A stretch of DNA of 64,000 nucleotides from Candidatus Saccharibacteria bacterium oral taxon 488 (GCA_013099015.1 CP039998.1:62001-126000), one strand, 5' to 3'; shown: positions 7,384 through 16,498, counted from the first letter of the stretch. Numbers and translations: made by a program. The notes: generated by a model not told the origin, from the sequence alone.

Positions 7384-9918
7384 ATGAAGCGTTTGGCAGT
7401 TATCGACGGAAAATCAGTGTTTTACCGAGGGTATTATGCCATGCCGGGGCTGAGTACGGCGGACGGTACGCTGACTGGCGGAGTGTATGGGTTTGTGAGT
7501 TTGGCTATTGAGCTGATTAAGAAATTGGAACCGGATTATGTGGCGGTGGCGTGGGACAAGCGCGGCACCAACATTCGTAAGCGGCGAGAATTATATCCAG
7601 AGTACAAGGCGGGTCGCAAACCGGCACCCGATGATTTTTATCAGCAAATTCCGATTTTGATGGAGTTGCTGGACGCCTTTGGCTGGCCGCTGTATGAGCT
7701 AGATGATTATGAGGCGGACGATATCATGGGTGCGTTTGCCAAGCAAGCGGAGGCGCGCGGCGTGCAAACCTGTCTGCTAACATCGGATTTGGATGCGCTG
7801 CAATTGGTGTCGCCCCTCACCAAAGTGTACGCCATGAAAAATGGTCTGAGGAATATTGAGGAATTTACGGCGGAATATTTTGAACAAAAATATGGTATTC
7901 GGACGGACCAGTTTTTGGATTTGAAAGCGCTGAAAGGTGATTCGAGTGACAATTTGCCGGGCGTGCCGGGCGTTGGTGAAAAGACAGCGGTGAAATTATT
8001 GCAAGCATATGACACGCTGGACGGGGTGTATGCACATTTGGACGAGCAAAAAGGCGCTTTGCGGACAAAGCTTGAAGCGGGCCGCGAGTCGGCGTATTTG
8101 ACCAAGCAAGTGGCAGAAATTTGGACGGACGCGCCGGTGGAATTGGACTGGGAGGTGGCGGATGTTAACGACTGCGACTTTGCTCGGGTGGCGGAAATTT
8201 TGCGGAAATTGGAGTTTCATTCGCTGATCGGGCGGCTGCCAAAGACGATGCAGGCGGTGGATGAGGTAGTAGAGACGGTGGAACTGGAATTGCCGCGCGT
8301 CGAAGATTTGCCGGCTGAGCCGCTGTTTGAGGCGGAAAATATTATCTATATTGACCCCTTAGAGCCGGACACGGTGTATATTAATTCCAAGCCTGGCGTG
8401 GCGTGGCGCGCAAAGGTTAGTGAAATTGGCTGGTCGATTTGGCAACCGTTGGCGCAGGGCGTGGTGATCGCGGCGGATGTCAAGGTACTGTATCACACGC
8501 TAGACGCCCATAACGTGACGGTGCGGTTTCATGAGGTCTGGGATGTTGGGCAGGCGGCGTTTTTGATTGATCCACTCAGGCGCGATCGTAGTATGGCAGC
8601 GCTGGCCGGTGATTTTTCTGAGGATAATTCCGCGTCGCGGCAGCTGGCACGACTACGCCAGATTTACCGCCAGCAGCAGGATTATATGGCGACGCATCAA
8701 CAGATTGCCAGGGTGCTTCGCGAGTTTGATTTTCCGGTGATTTGGCCGCTGTTTCAGATGGAAAAGCGTGGTATGAAACTGGACACGGCGCTGCTTGAGC
8801 GGATGGGTGAGGAGCTGAGGTCGGAGGTTGGTCAGCTTGAACAACAAATGTATGCGATGGCTGGGCGTGAGTTCAACGCTGCTAGTCCGGCGCAGTTGTC
8901 TGAGGTGTTATTTACAAAATTGCAGCTACCGACGACCGGTATCAAAAAAGGTAAAACGGGCTATTCAACGGGGCAGAAAGAGCTGGATAAACTGCGTGGC
9001 CGACACCCAATTATTGAGCTAATTGAGCGGTACCGGGAGCTGACTAAATTGATCAGTACCTACATTGAAGCGCTGCCGAAATTGGTGGCCGAGGACGGGC
9101 GGATTCACACCACGTTTAATCAAGACGTCACCAGCACTGGGCGGCTGAGCAGCACAAATCCTAACCTACAGAACATTCCGGTGCGCACGGAACTAGGTCG
9201 GAAAATTCGCCAGGCGTTTGTGCCGAGTGAGGGCAAGGTGTTTGTTGGTGCCGATTATTCGCAATTTGAACTGCGACTGGCGGCGGTGCTGGCGGGTGAC
9301 GAACAGTTAATTAACGATTTTAATAGCGACGTTGATATTCATACCAAGACGGCGGCCGAGACCTACGGTGTGCCGATGGAGCAGGTGACAAAAGCACAGC
9401 GTCGTGCGGCCAAGGTGATCAACTTTGGCGTACTGTATGGCATGAGTCCGCACGGGCTGGCGGCAGCTACCGGTATGACCTTTACTGAGGCGAAGCGGTT
9501 TATTGAACACTATTTTACGGTGCGCCAGCCAATCCGCCACTATTTGGATACAATTTTAGTTCAAGCGCGCGAACAAGGATTTGTTGAGACCTATTTTGGC
9601 CGGCGGCGGCCAACGCCCGACGTCAAGTCGAGCAATTTTATGGTGCGTTCGGCGGCCGAGCGGGCGGCGATGAATATGCCAATTCAGGGCACGGAAGCGG
9701 ATTTGATGAAGCTGGCGATGATTCGGCTGGAGGACAAATTGGCTGGGCTGGCCGAGCCAATTTTGCAGGTTCACGACTCGATTTTGGTGGAGTGTCGAGC
9801 GGAAGATGCTGAGCAAGTCGGCGAAATGATGCGTGCGGAAATGGAAAGTATTTGTCCGGAACTGCCGATTGCGCTAAAAGTGGATGTCGGCGTAGGGCTG
9901 CACTGGGACGAGGTGTAG
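7384..9918 (+). CDS. polA: DNA polymerase I
   Basis: Repair and Okazaki-fragment-processing polymerase, 844 residues. The N-terminal 5'-3' exonuclease/flap nuclease domain is intact (AVIDGKSVFYRGYYA, DDYEADDIMGAF, LPGVPGVGEKTA). The middle 3'-5' exonuclease domain is degenerate: the acidic Exo motifs are not visible, so proofreading is probably absent. The C-terminal polymerase has motif A (VGADYSQFELR), motif B (RRAAKVINFGVLYG) and motif C (QVHDSILVE). Translation most likely starts at ATG 7384, 7 nt after TATAAT (7371-7376), and not at the frame-open ATG at 7324 upstream of the promoter. Confidence 0.96.
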   Translation: MKRLAVIDGKSVFYRGYYAMPGLSTADGTLTGGVYGFVSLAIELIKKLEPDYVAVAWDKRGTNIRKRRELYPEYKAGRKPAPDDFYQQIPILMELLDAFGWPLYELDDYEADDIMGAFAKQAEARGVQTCLLTSDLDALQLVSPLTKVYAMKNGLRNIEEFTAEYFEQKYGIRTDQFLDLKALKGDSSDNLPGVPGVGEKTAVKLLQAYDTLDGVYAHLDEQKGALRTKLEAGRESAYLTKQVAEIWTDAPVELDWEVADVNDCDFARVAEILRKLEFHSLIGRLPKTMQAVDEVVETVELELPRVEDLPAEPLFEAENIIYIDPLEPDTVYINSKPGVAWRAKVSEIGWSIWQPLAQGVVIAADVKVLYHTLDAHNVTVRFHEVWDVGQAAFLIDPLRRDRSMAALAGDFSEDNSASRQLARLRQIYRQQQDYMATHQQIARVLREFDFPVIWPLFQMEKRGMKLDTALLERMGEELRSEVGQLEQQMYAMAGREFNAASPAQLSEVLFTKLQLPTTGIKKGKTGYSTGQKELDKLRGRHPIIELIERYRELTKLISTYIEALPKLVAEDGRIHTTFNQDVTSTGRLSSTNPNLQNIPVRTELGRKIRQAFVPSEGKVFVGADYSQFELRLAAVLAGDEQLINDFNSDVDIHTKTAAETYGVPMEQVTKAQRRAAKVINFGVLYGMSPHGLAAATGMTFTEAKRFIEHYFTVRQPIRHYLDTILVQAREQGFVETYFGRRRPTPDVKSSNFMVRSAAERAAMNMPIQGTEADLMKLAMIRLEDKLAGLAEPILQVHDSILVECRAEDAEQVGEMMRAEMESICPELPIALKVDVGVGLHWDEV

Positions 9919-9964
9919 CCGAGGCAATAAATGCAAAACTGGCAGAATATGGTATAATCAACCC

Positions 9965-10612
9965 ATGAGGCGTACGTATAATTCGTTTAATTCTTTTTCC
10001 CGGTTTGTGCCAATTTTGCTCGTTATTATTATCACCATCGTGACCATCGTCGCGATTATCAGCATCAGCCGGTCGATATTTGGTGGCAATGAGCAAAAAC
10101 AGCAGCCAGAAACAACTGAGCAGAAAAAAAGCGACTTACTACAAACCGACGAAGGTCGATCGGTCAGGCTGACAGTGCGTGGCCCGATTGTCGCTAATGA
10201 AAAATTCCGTTCGTATCAAATAACTATTGCGCCGTCGTCGCGGGTGATGACGACGTATGAGGGGTATATTGAGAAGCAGCTGAACACCAAGCAGCTGAAT
10301 AATAACGCCAAGGCCTATGAAGAGTTGGTGTACGCACTGGACAAGCGCAAGATGATGGAGGGCCGGCAGCTGAGCGATGAGCAAAATGACCTGCGCGGTA
10401 TTTGTGCGACCGGCAAGGTGTATAAATTTGAATTGTTGATGAATGGAACAGCGATCAAGGCACTATGGACGTCAGATTGTGGCGGCTCCAAGGGCTCGGC
10501 GGTTGCTAATGTCGAGGAAATTGTCGATATGTTTATCAAGCAAATCCCTGACGGTAGCAAAATGGCCACCTCTATCGGGCTGTACCAGCGGGATACGCTG
10601 TTTAAGTTTTAG
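9965..10612 (+). CDS. Anchored extracytoplasmic protein, unknown
   Basis: A 215-residue protein with one N-terminal transmembrane helix (about residues 15-38, ILLVIIITIVTIVAIISI), then a low-complexity Gln/Glu linker and a globular domain with two cysteines (CATGK, DCGGSK) that could form a disulfide outside the membrane. No family recognised. TATAAT (9953-9958) ends 6 nt before the ATG, implying a leaderless mRNA that continues into mutM 9 nt downstream. Confidence 0.65.
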   Translation: MRRTYNSFNSFSRFVPILLVIIITIVTIVAIISISRSIFGGNEQKQQPETTEQKKSDLLQTDEGRSVRLTVRGPIVANEKFRSYQITIAPSSRVMTTYEGYIEKQLNTKQLNNNAKAYEELVYALDKRKMMEGRQLSDEQNDLRGICATGKVYKFELLMNGTAIKALWTSDCGGSKGSAVANVEEIVDMFIKQIPDGSKMATSIGLYQRDTLFKF

Positions 10613-10621
10613 GAGCGTCCT

Positions 10622-11599
10622 ATGCCGGAACTTCCCGAAGTCGAGACGGTTCGCCGCGGGTTGGCGGAGCTGTTGCCGGGCCGAGTGGTGGCGCGAGTGG
10701 CAGTGTTTGACTCGCCGAAGAGTTTTCCGAATGCGCCGGCTGACGTTGAACAATTTTTGTACGGCGCGCGGGTGACGGCGGTGCGGCGGCGGGCAAAGGT
10801 GCTGATGATTGATCTGGATACTCGTTATACATTGGTGGTGCATTTGAAGATGACGGGGCAGCTAGTTTTTCGCCAAGGTTCTAGCCATGGCGCTCGGGTA
10901 TCCCCAAAAAAATCTCGGGGCCCACGTAACGTTGCCCAAGATTTTTCTGCGGATACCGCTCGCGAGATCGACGACTTCGCTGGCGGGCATCCAAACGACA
11001 GCTTAATCGGCGAGCTGCCGGACCGGTCGACGCGGGTGCAGATTGATTTTGTGGACGGGTCGCGGCTGTTTTTTAACGATCAGCGCAAATTTGGCTGGAT
11101 GAAATTATTACCGACTGATGAAGTGAAAAATTTACCGTTCATGCAAAAAGTTGGCCCAGAACCGCTTGATCCCAATACACGCGCCGAGGACTTTATCCAA
11201 CGGATTCGCCGCCGCCAAAATTCGATGATCAAGCCGGCGTTTCTTGACCAGGCGGTGATCGCCGGGGTTGGTAATATTTATGCTGACGAGGCGTTGTGGG
11301 CGGCACGTCTTCATCCGCAAACGCGGGTAAAAAACGTTAGCGATCAGCAGCTGAATACATTATTTAATGAGCTGCGGCAAATTTTGCAGTTAAGTATTGA
11401 TCAGGGCGGCTCGACGGATAAAAATTATGTTGATGCTGAGGGCCGGAAAGGCAATTATCTGACATTTGCTCGTGTATTTCGCCGCGAAGGTCAGGCCTGT
11501 CATCGTCACCCCGACCAAGAGGTCATTAAGCTAAAAGTCGGCGGTCGTGGTACGCATGTGTGTCCAGTGTGCCAGAAGCCACCAGTATTTGACAAATAG
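10622..11599 (+). CDS. mutM: Formamidopyrimidine-DNA glycosylase with in-frame palindromic insertion
   Basis: Excises 8-oxoguanine and other oxidised purines and nicks the abasic site. It opens with PELPEVE (catalytic Pro and Glu after Met removal) and has the H2TH region (AGVGNIYADEALW). A C-terminal zinc finger uses C-H-C-C in place of four Cys (GQACHRHP then HVCPVC). At 325 residues it is long: residues 93-114 are encoded by a 66-nt segment containing an imperfect palindrome flanked by CGCTCG direct repeats (10891-10962). Removing it restores an uninterrupted reading frame. AGGAG 7-11 nt before ATG 10622 serves as ribosome site, in an operon with the preceding gene. Confidence 0.93.
   Translation: MPELPEVETVRRGLAELLPGRVVARVAVFDSPKSFPNAPADVEQFLYGARVTAVRRRAKVLMIDLDTRYTLVVHLKMTGQLVFRQGSSHGARVSPKKSRGPRNVAQDFSADTAREIDDFAGGHPNDSLIGELPDRSTRVQIDFVDGSRLFFNDQRKFGWMKLLPTDEVKNLPFMQKVGPEPLDPNTRAEDFIQRIRRRQNSMIKPAFLDQAVIAGVGNIYADEALWAARLHPQTRVKNVSDQQLNTLFNELRQILQLSIDQGGSTDKNYVDAEGRKGNYLTFARVFRREGQACHRHPDQEVIKLKVGGRGTHVCPVCQKPPVFDK
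10891..10962. repeat. Palindromic element inserted in mutM, with flanking direct repeats
   Basis: Two 23-nt arms (10897-10919 and 10935-10957) are reverse complements at 20 of 23 positions around a 15-nt loop. CGCTCG occurs immediately before (10891-10896) and at the end (10957-10962), like a target-site duplication of 5-6 bp. The 66-nt unit equals 22 codons, so the gene stays in frame. It resembles the Rickettsia palindromic elements and MITEs in arrangement, not in sequence. No second copy was spotted in this window. Confidence 0.75.
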
Positions 11600-11625
11600 T
11601 TATTTATAGTGTATATTACAGGAAT

Positions 11626-12510
11626 ATGGCAGGAATAGATCAACCACCACGCAATGGTCAATTTGGTAAAGAGTCGGATTGGGAGCGGTCGGAGATATTG
11701 GGTGATCCAGATGACGTGGATGCTGAACTGGAGGCCCTAGTAGAGAAAGCAGAGCATGCTTCTGAGGTTAGAGATAATGTTGCTTTTTGGATCAATAACA
11801 TGCTAGAGAAGCATGGCGTGAACACAATTTATCAGCTGGGATTGAGTGATGAAGAGTCGTCCAAAAGAGAGGATGCTGTCTTTGAGGTCTACCGACAAGA
11901 TGTAGAAAACGGTGATTTTAGCAAGCTAGATATTTCAGCTCTTAATGAGTGTCGAGGTGATAAGTTAGCACTGGCTGCGGCGATTGATTTTCAGCTACGG
12001 GTTTACCTTGCAAAGCGTATTGCGGGTGAAATATTTGTGATAATGTGTGCGTCACCTGAGCTGGATTCTCAACGCGTGATGGATGGCACCGATAAAACAG
12101 ACATGATCGCAGACCATCTGCTGGTGCTTGATGAGACGTCCCACTCGCCTTGGTTTGGTTTTCTCAATGAAGCACTTGGTGGTGAGGATGTTTCACCAGA
12201 ACAGGTGGAGCGGGTAATGGATGCTCAGGCTGCTGCTAATAAAACAGGCGATCCATATGAGAAATCTCGTGAGTTTTATGACCGCATATTTATGGAAACT
12301 GGCGGTGGGCTTTCTGCGGTGCAAACAGCATTGGTAGCGTATGATATTGCTGGCCTTGCTATGAAAGAGATGACTGATCAGGCTAGTGGCGGGGAATACG
12401 CATACTGCATAGAGAAATTGCAGCGTAATGGTTTATCTAATGAGCAAATAACTACGTTGATAGCTGCATATAAAGAGATTATGCAAAAGCCGCCTAAAGC
12501 GGAAGAATAA
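11626..12510 (+). CDS. Helical cytoplasmic protein, unknown
   Basis: A 294-residue acidic protein with predicted helices throughout and no signal peptide or membrane segment. No family recognised. TATATT (about 11610-11615) lies 8 or so nt before ATG 11626, so the mRNA has little or no leader. It sits between mutM and holA without an operon link that the sequence proves. Its style (acidic, helical, lineage-restricted) is shared with the proteins at 1461 and 18105. Confidence 0.6.
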   Translation: MAGIDQPPRNGQFGKESDWERSEILGDPDDVDAELEALVEKAEHASEVRDNVAFWINNMLEKHGVNTIYQLGLSDEESSKREDAVFEVYRQDVENGDFSKLDISALNECRGDKLALAAAIDFQLRVYLAKRIAGEIFVIMCASPELDSQRVMDGTDKTDMIADHLLVLDETSHSPWFGFLNEALGGEDVSPEQVERVMDAQAAANKTGDPYEKSREFYDRIFMETGGGLSAVQTALVAYDIAGLAMKEMTDQASGGEYAYCIEKLQRNGLSNEQITTLIAAYKEIMQKPPKAEE

Positions 12511-12561
12511 ATCAGTATACCAAAAGCTATTACCTAGGGGGGTATTTGCTATAATTAAGTC

Positions 12562-13473
12562 GTGATCTATCTCTTTTATGGCGACAACGAATTTGAAAAA
12601 CGGGCAGCGCTTGCGGCGCTGGTTGGTGATATGGAGGTAGTACGGCGCGACGGTGAAGAACTGACGGCCGCCGAGATCTGTGAAGTGGTGATGGGGCAGA
12701 GCCTGTTCATGCTAGAGCAGGCGGTGATCATTACTGATGCGAGTCAGAATACGGCGCTATGGCGTGATTTGCCGGAGTTGCTTGGTGATACGGCGACCAC
12801 GGTTGTCCTTCTGGAGACGAAGCTTGATAAGCGTACAAAAACGTATAAGTGGCTGAAAAGTCATGCCGAGGTAAGGGAATACGCTTATTTCACTGAACGC
12901 CAAAAGCCGCAGCTGAGCACGTGGTGTGTTGAGCGAGCCAAGGTGCATGGGGCAGTATTGACAGCGGCGCAGGCGACGGCACTGATTGATCGGTTGGGGT
13001 TTGATCAGCTACGGCTTGACCTGGTGTTGCAGCAGTTGGCCCTGGCTGGCGAACTGAATGATGAGTTAATTAATGCACTGGTGCCGCTAGCTCCGGCTGA
13101 AAGTGCGTTTGAGTTGTTTGCGGCAATGCTGGATGACGACTGGGGGAAAGTGCGCGCGATCATTGCCTATCTCGAGGCGGAGAACGGTGATGATGGGGCG
13201 TACCAGACGCTGGGGCTATTGGTCTCACAGTTGGTGCAGCTGAACGCGCTGGTGCTATCTGGCGGTGACACGGGGGCGGTGGCTCGTGATTTTGCAGCCC
13301 ATCCGTATGCACTGCGAAAGGTAGCGCCGTATGCAAGGCGGACGACACCGGCGCAACTTGCGGTAATTAACTCTGCCTTAGCGCAGGCTGATGAACAGAT
13401 GAAAACGACCCGCGTGTCGCCGTGGCTATTGGTTGAGGTGGCGCTGGTTGATACTGCTAGACATATAACATAA
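12562..13473 (+). CDS. holA: DNA polymerase III delta subunit (clamp-loader wrench)
   Basis: Opens the beta clamp in the clamp loader. The 303-residue protein shows the HolA pattern: MIYLFYGDNEFEKRAAL at the start, RRDGEELTAAEICEVV, then LLETKLDKRTKTYKWL and the C-terminal collar domain. The degenerate ATPase fold has no Walker A, as expected for delta. The start codon is GTG 12562, 6 nt after a TGC-extended TATAAT (12550-12555), so it is inferred to be leaderless with a GTG start. holA lies convergent to rpsT, a pairing common in bacteria. Confidence 0.9.
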   Translation: MIYLFYGDNEFEKRAALAALVGDMEVVRRDGEELTAAEICEVVMGQSLFMLEQAVIITDASQNTALWRDLPELLGDTATTVVLLETKLDKRTKTYKWLKSHAEVREYAYFTERQKPQLSTWCVERAKVHGAVLTAAQATALIDRLGFDQLRLDLVLQQLALAGELNDELINALVPLAPAESAFELFAAMLDDDWGKVRAIIAYLEAENGDDGAYQTLGLLVSQLVQLNALVLSGGDTGAVARDFAAHPYALRKVAPYARRTTPAQLAVINSALAQADEQMKTTRVSPWLLVEVALVDTARHIT

Positions 13474-13481
13474 CATAGTAA

Positions 13482-13515
13482 AATACTCCCGCCAACCGAC
13501 GGGAGTATTGTTGAT
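13482..13515. terminator. Shared bidirectional terminator holA / rpsT
   Basis: AATACTCCCG and CGGGAGTATT form a perfect stem around an 8-nt loop, between the two convergent stop codons. It is followed by TGTTG on the + side and by a TTTTAC run on the minus side, so it can serve both genes. Confidence 0.8.
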
Positions 13516-13529
13516 GCAATCGTGAATGG

Positions 13530-13898
13530 CTAATTAGCCTCTTTGGCAGCTGGCTTTTTTGCAGCTGATTTTTTGGTAGCGGTTGACTTGGCAGTGGTTT
13601 TTGCCGCTGTCTTTGCTGGGGTTTTGGCAGCTGGTTTTTTGGTTACTTCAAGCTTAACACCGGCTTTTTTCGCGATAGCTGAGAGGGTACTCTTGCGCCG
13701 AGCGGCAGTGTTTTTCTTCAGCAGGTTCTTCTTAACAGCAGTGTCAAGCTCACTGTGAGCAGCAGCTAGTGTTGCGGCGCTTGGCTCGGCCATAAAGGCC
13801 TTGACGGCTGACTTGATGTCGCGCTTGATACCGATATTGCGCTCGCGGCGCTTTAGAGTTTGTTTGGCCCGTTTGATGGCGGATTTGATGATTGGCAT
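13530..13898 (-). CDS. rpsT: Ribosomal protein bS20 with Lys/Ala-rich tail
   Basis: Small-subunit protein binding 16S rRNA. The N-terminal ~87 residues are a normal bS20 (MPIIKSAIKRAKQT, KNTAARRKSTLSAIAKKAG). They are followed by about 35 residues made almost only of Lys, Ala, Thr and Pro, like a histone H1 tail, giving 122 residues in total. The start ATG 13898 has AAAGGAA upstream. The promoter is TTTACT (13967-13972), 17 nt, TATAAT (13944-13949) on the minus strand, leaving a leader of about 40 nt where bS20 autoregulation could act. Confidence 0.93.
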   Translation of the reverse strand: MPIIKSAIKRAKQTLKRRERNIGIKRDIKSAVKAFMAEPSAATLAAAHSELDTAVKKNLLKKNTAARRKSTLSAIAKKAGVKLEVTKKPAAKTPAKTAAKTTAKSTATKKSAAKKPAAKEAN

Positions 13899-13943
13899 AG
13901 ATTTCCTTTACCTCTATAAATTTGTTTCGCTAATCAAGGATGG

Positions 13944-13972
13944 ATTATACAGAAAAACCCAATAAAAGTAAA
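13944..13972 (-). promoter_or_regulatory. rpsT promoter
   Basis: On the minus strand TTTACT (13967-13972) and TATAAT (13944-13949) are spaced 17 nt. The inferred start lies near 13937, giving a leader of about 40 nt before the rpsT ATG. Confidence 0.7.
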
Positions 13973-13998
13973 GAGTGGCTCGCATTGACGATAATCTA

Positions 13999-14027
13999 TT
14001 GACTTTCCTGAAATGCTTATGTATAAT
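13999..14027 (+). promoter_or_regulatory. Promoter of the DHH-like gene and truB
   Basis: TTGACT (13999-14004), 17 nt spacing and TATAAT (14022-14027). The 17 nt ending in this -10 (14011-14027) are identical to those at the pilM promoter (38265-38281). The leader is about 35 nt. Confidence 0.75.
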
Positions 14028-14068
14028 GTGACTCAAAGGTATAAACAAAAATAAACAGGGACACAACA

Positions 14069-15838
14069 ATGGCGAGCCAGTCACAAAAGCAGCAGATTAT
14101 TCAGAGCATCAAAGATGTGACTAATATCTTGGTGACGGTGAGCGCTGATCCATCGGTGGACGAGCTATCGGCAGCGCTGGGGCTAACAATTTTCCTGAAT
14201 AAACTGGGCAAGCACGCCACGGCTGTTTTTAGTGGCAAAGTTCCGCCGGCGATTTCGTTCCTCGAGCCGGATGAGACGTTTGAAGCTACAGCGGACAGCC
14301 TGCGTGATTTTATCATCGCGCTCGATAAGGAAAAGGCCGATCATCTGCGCTACAAGGTGGTTGATGATGCGGTGAAGATTTTTATCACGCCGTACCGGGC
14401 GACAATTACCGAGGCTGATTTAGAGTTTTCGCAGGGCGATTATAACATTGAATTGGTGCTTGCGTTGAATGTTGAGAGTCAGGATCATCTCGACAAGGCG
14501 TTGACGGCCCATGGCAAGATTTTGCATGATGCAGTGGTGTCGACGGTGACTGCTGGTATGGTGAGGAGTAGTCTCGGGACGGTTGATTGGCATGATGATA
14601 AGGCATCAGGCGTGAGCGAGATGCTGGTTGACCTGATTGATGAGTTACGAACACCGAAAGTGACCATGGATGAGCAGATCGCAACAGCACTGCTGACCGG
14701 TGTTGTGGCGGCGACGGAGCGGTTCAGTAATAACCTAACCTCGTCGCGGGTGATGACGTTGGCGGCAGAGCTGATGGCGGTTGGCGCGAACCAGCAATTG
14801 ATTGCTACCAAGTTGGCTGAGGGGCAGGCGATTAAAGCCGAGGAGCACTCAGAGCCAGAGCAATCAAAGCAGGCGGCCGATGCAGCTGATGATGAGACGC
14901 AGGATAATGACGGCCAGGATGGTGCTAATTTTAAGGTTGAACGGGGAAAACGCTCGAAGCCAGCTGAGTCAAAAAGAGATGATGGCGCGTTGTCGATTAG
15001 CCACGAGCGGCGGGGTAGCCTTGATGATGTGGCCAAGCAGACTCGGGCCGAAGAGCAGGATGCAGCGGCCCGCGCGGCCACGGCGCAGCTTGATCGCCTT
15101 CGGGCGGCGTCAGTGACGAGCGGGCGGAGCAGTGCGACATCGACATCGCAACCAATCAGTGCGTCAGTGTCGGCTGAGCCAGAAACGGCTACACCACTCC
15201 TGGGTGGAACGTTGAACGCAACGACGGAGCGGGCGGCTGAGGATAAGCGCCGCGATCTTGACACTGATCAAAACAAGACTATCTTGCATCACGGTACCTA
15301 TGTTGGTGCGTCGCGGCCGGCCCTCGGCGAATCGCCGTTGAATGCCGCCATGGGGAAGTCTGATGAACCGCCGAGCGTTGACCCGTTTGCGACCACCAAT
15401 AAAGACGAAGCGGTCATTGCCGCGCTAAAAGAGGAGACGCAGGCGCTGGCTGACAAGCAGACTCAATCTACCGCGCCGCCATCGCTGCCAGATTCTGAGC
15501 GCGACGCCCGCGCGGCAATTACCGAGGCGCTGGCTGCTGCACCGCCGCTTAAACCCGCGGCTTCGCCTGCTCCGGTAGTTTCATCTTCGCCGCTACCGAC
15601 AGTGTCGTCTGCTCCGGCTACGCTCGCTGATATTGAGTCTAATGTGATGCATGGCTTGCCACCGCTGCCTGATTTCTCTGACTTCTCAGGATCAGGTTTA
15701 CCACCGCTGCCACCAGCTCCGGTCGGTGCTGCCGATGGTGGACTGCCAGCGTTGAACACATCGCCTTCAGTGCCATCCGCCCCGGCGCCGCCGCGCACCT
15801 TTAATCCGTCCCAGTTCCAGATCCCGGGGCAAAAATAG
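14069..15838 (+). CDS. Degenerate DHH-family phosphoesterase with disordered C-terminal half
   Basis: The first ~260 of 589 residues look like a DHH/NrnA fold: a beta-alpha start (NILVTVSADPSVDELSAALGL) aligns with the DHH Asp-rich motif region, and LLTGVVAATERFSNN with the later conserved block. The catalytic Asp/His residues are replaced, so nuclease activity is doubtful. The rest is long, low-complexity and rich in Ala, Pro, Ser and Glu, probably unstructured. Lying directly upstream of truB matches the usual rbfA-nrnA-truB order, which supports the DHH assignment. GGGACA before the ATG may be a weak ribosome site. Confidence 0.7.
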   Translation: MASQSQKQQIIQSIKDVTNILVTVSADPSVDELSAALGLTIFLNKLGKHATAVFSGKVPPAISFLEPDETFEATADSLRDFIIALDKEKADHLRYKVVDDAVKIFITPYRATITEADLEFSQGDYNIELVLALNVESQDHLDKALTAHGKILHDAVVSTVTAGMVRSSLGTVDWHDDKASGVSEMLVDLIDELRTPKVTMDEQIATALLTGVVAATERFSNNLTSSRVMTLAAELMAVGANQQLIATKLAEGQAIKAEEHSEPEQSKQAADAADDETQDNDGQDGANFKVERGKRSKPAESKRDDGALSISHERRGSLDDVAKQTRAEEQDAAARAATAQLDRLRAASVTSGRSSATSTSQPISASVSAEPETATPLLGGTLNATTERAAEDKRRDLDTDQNKTILHHGTYVGASRPALGESPLNAAMGKSDEPPSVDPFATTNKDEAVIAALKEETQALADKQTQSTAPPSLPDSERDARAAITEALAAAPPLKPAASPAPVVSSSPLPTVSSAPATLADIESNVMHGLPPLPDFSDFSGSGLPPLPPAPVGAADGGLPALNTSPSVPSAPAPPRTFNPSQFQIPGQK

Positions 15839-15841
15839 TCC

Positions 15842-16498
15842 ATGGATGAGGTGCTGCTCATTGATAAGCCAGCTGGCATGACGAGTTTTGGAGTAGTAGC
15901 GCGGTTGCGGCGGGTGCTCAGTCAGGCGGCGGGCAAAAAAGTGAAAGTTGGCCATACTGGTACGCTTGATCCGTTCGCTACGGGACTGATGATTATCGTG
16001 ACGGGCAAGAAGTGCCGTGAGGCTGATACCTTTACGAAGCTTGATAAGTGGTATGAAGCGGAGCTGATACTTGGCGAGATATCGACGACCGGTGATCCTG
16101 AGGGTGAACTGACTCGCGTGTCGGAGCGGCAGCCGCCTCGCAGTGAGGTTGAAGCGGTACTCGGTACGTTTGAGGGTGAAATTAAACAGCGCCCACCGAT
16201 ATTTAGCGCTATCAAGATCAATGGCCGTCGGGCCTATCAGCTGGCACGTCAGGGTCAGCCGGTCGATATGCCAGAGCGCATCGTGTTGATCTATGCCCTG
16301 GAGCTTGTCGCCTATGAGTATCCTCGTTTGGTGATTCGAGCGTATGTTTCGAGTGGTACGTATATTCGGAGCTTAGCGGTTGATATTGGTCAGAAGCTAG
16401 GAACAGGGGCCTACTGCCGCCAGCTACGCCGCCAGGCTATCGCTGAATATGACGTCGCTCAGGCAAAACCATTAGCGGATTTTGGGATTTCGTCTTGA
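15842..16498 (+). CDS. truB: tRNA pseudouridine-55 synthase
   Basis: Converts U55 in the T-loop of tRNAs to pseudouridine. The 218-residue protein has the catalytic Asp in GTLDPFATGL, KPAGMTSFGV at the N-terminus, the conserved RPPIFSAIKINGRRAY block and the SSGTYIRSLAVDIG motif. It lacks the C-terminal PUA extension seen in longer TruB proteins. The start ATG is 3 nt after the stop of the upstream gene, so it is co-transcribed and probably translationally coupled. Confidence 0.95.
   Translation: MDEVLLIDKPAGMTSFGVVARLRRVLSQAAGKKVKVGHTGTLDPFATGLMIIVTGKKCREADTFTKLDKWYEAELILGEISTTGDPEGELTRVSERQPPRSEVEAVLGTFEGEIKQRPPIFSAIKINGRRAYQLARQGQPVDMPERIVLIYALELVAYEYPRLVIRAYVSSGTYIRSLAVDIGQKLGTGAYCRQLRRQAIAEYDVAQAKPLADFGISS

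Noticed and set aside
13530..13660. Frameshift explaining the Lys/Ala tail of bS20.
   Set aside because: The tail is biased in composition but keeps the frame to a normal stop, and similar tails occur on ribosomal proteins of other bacteria.
14485..15264. 259-codon minus-strand reading frame inside the DHH-like gene.
   Set aside because: Ser/Ala-rich composition is a by-product of the GC-rich coding strand; no start signals and no family resemblance.
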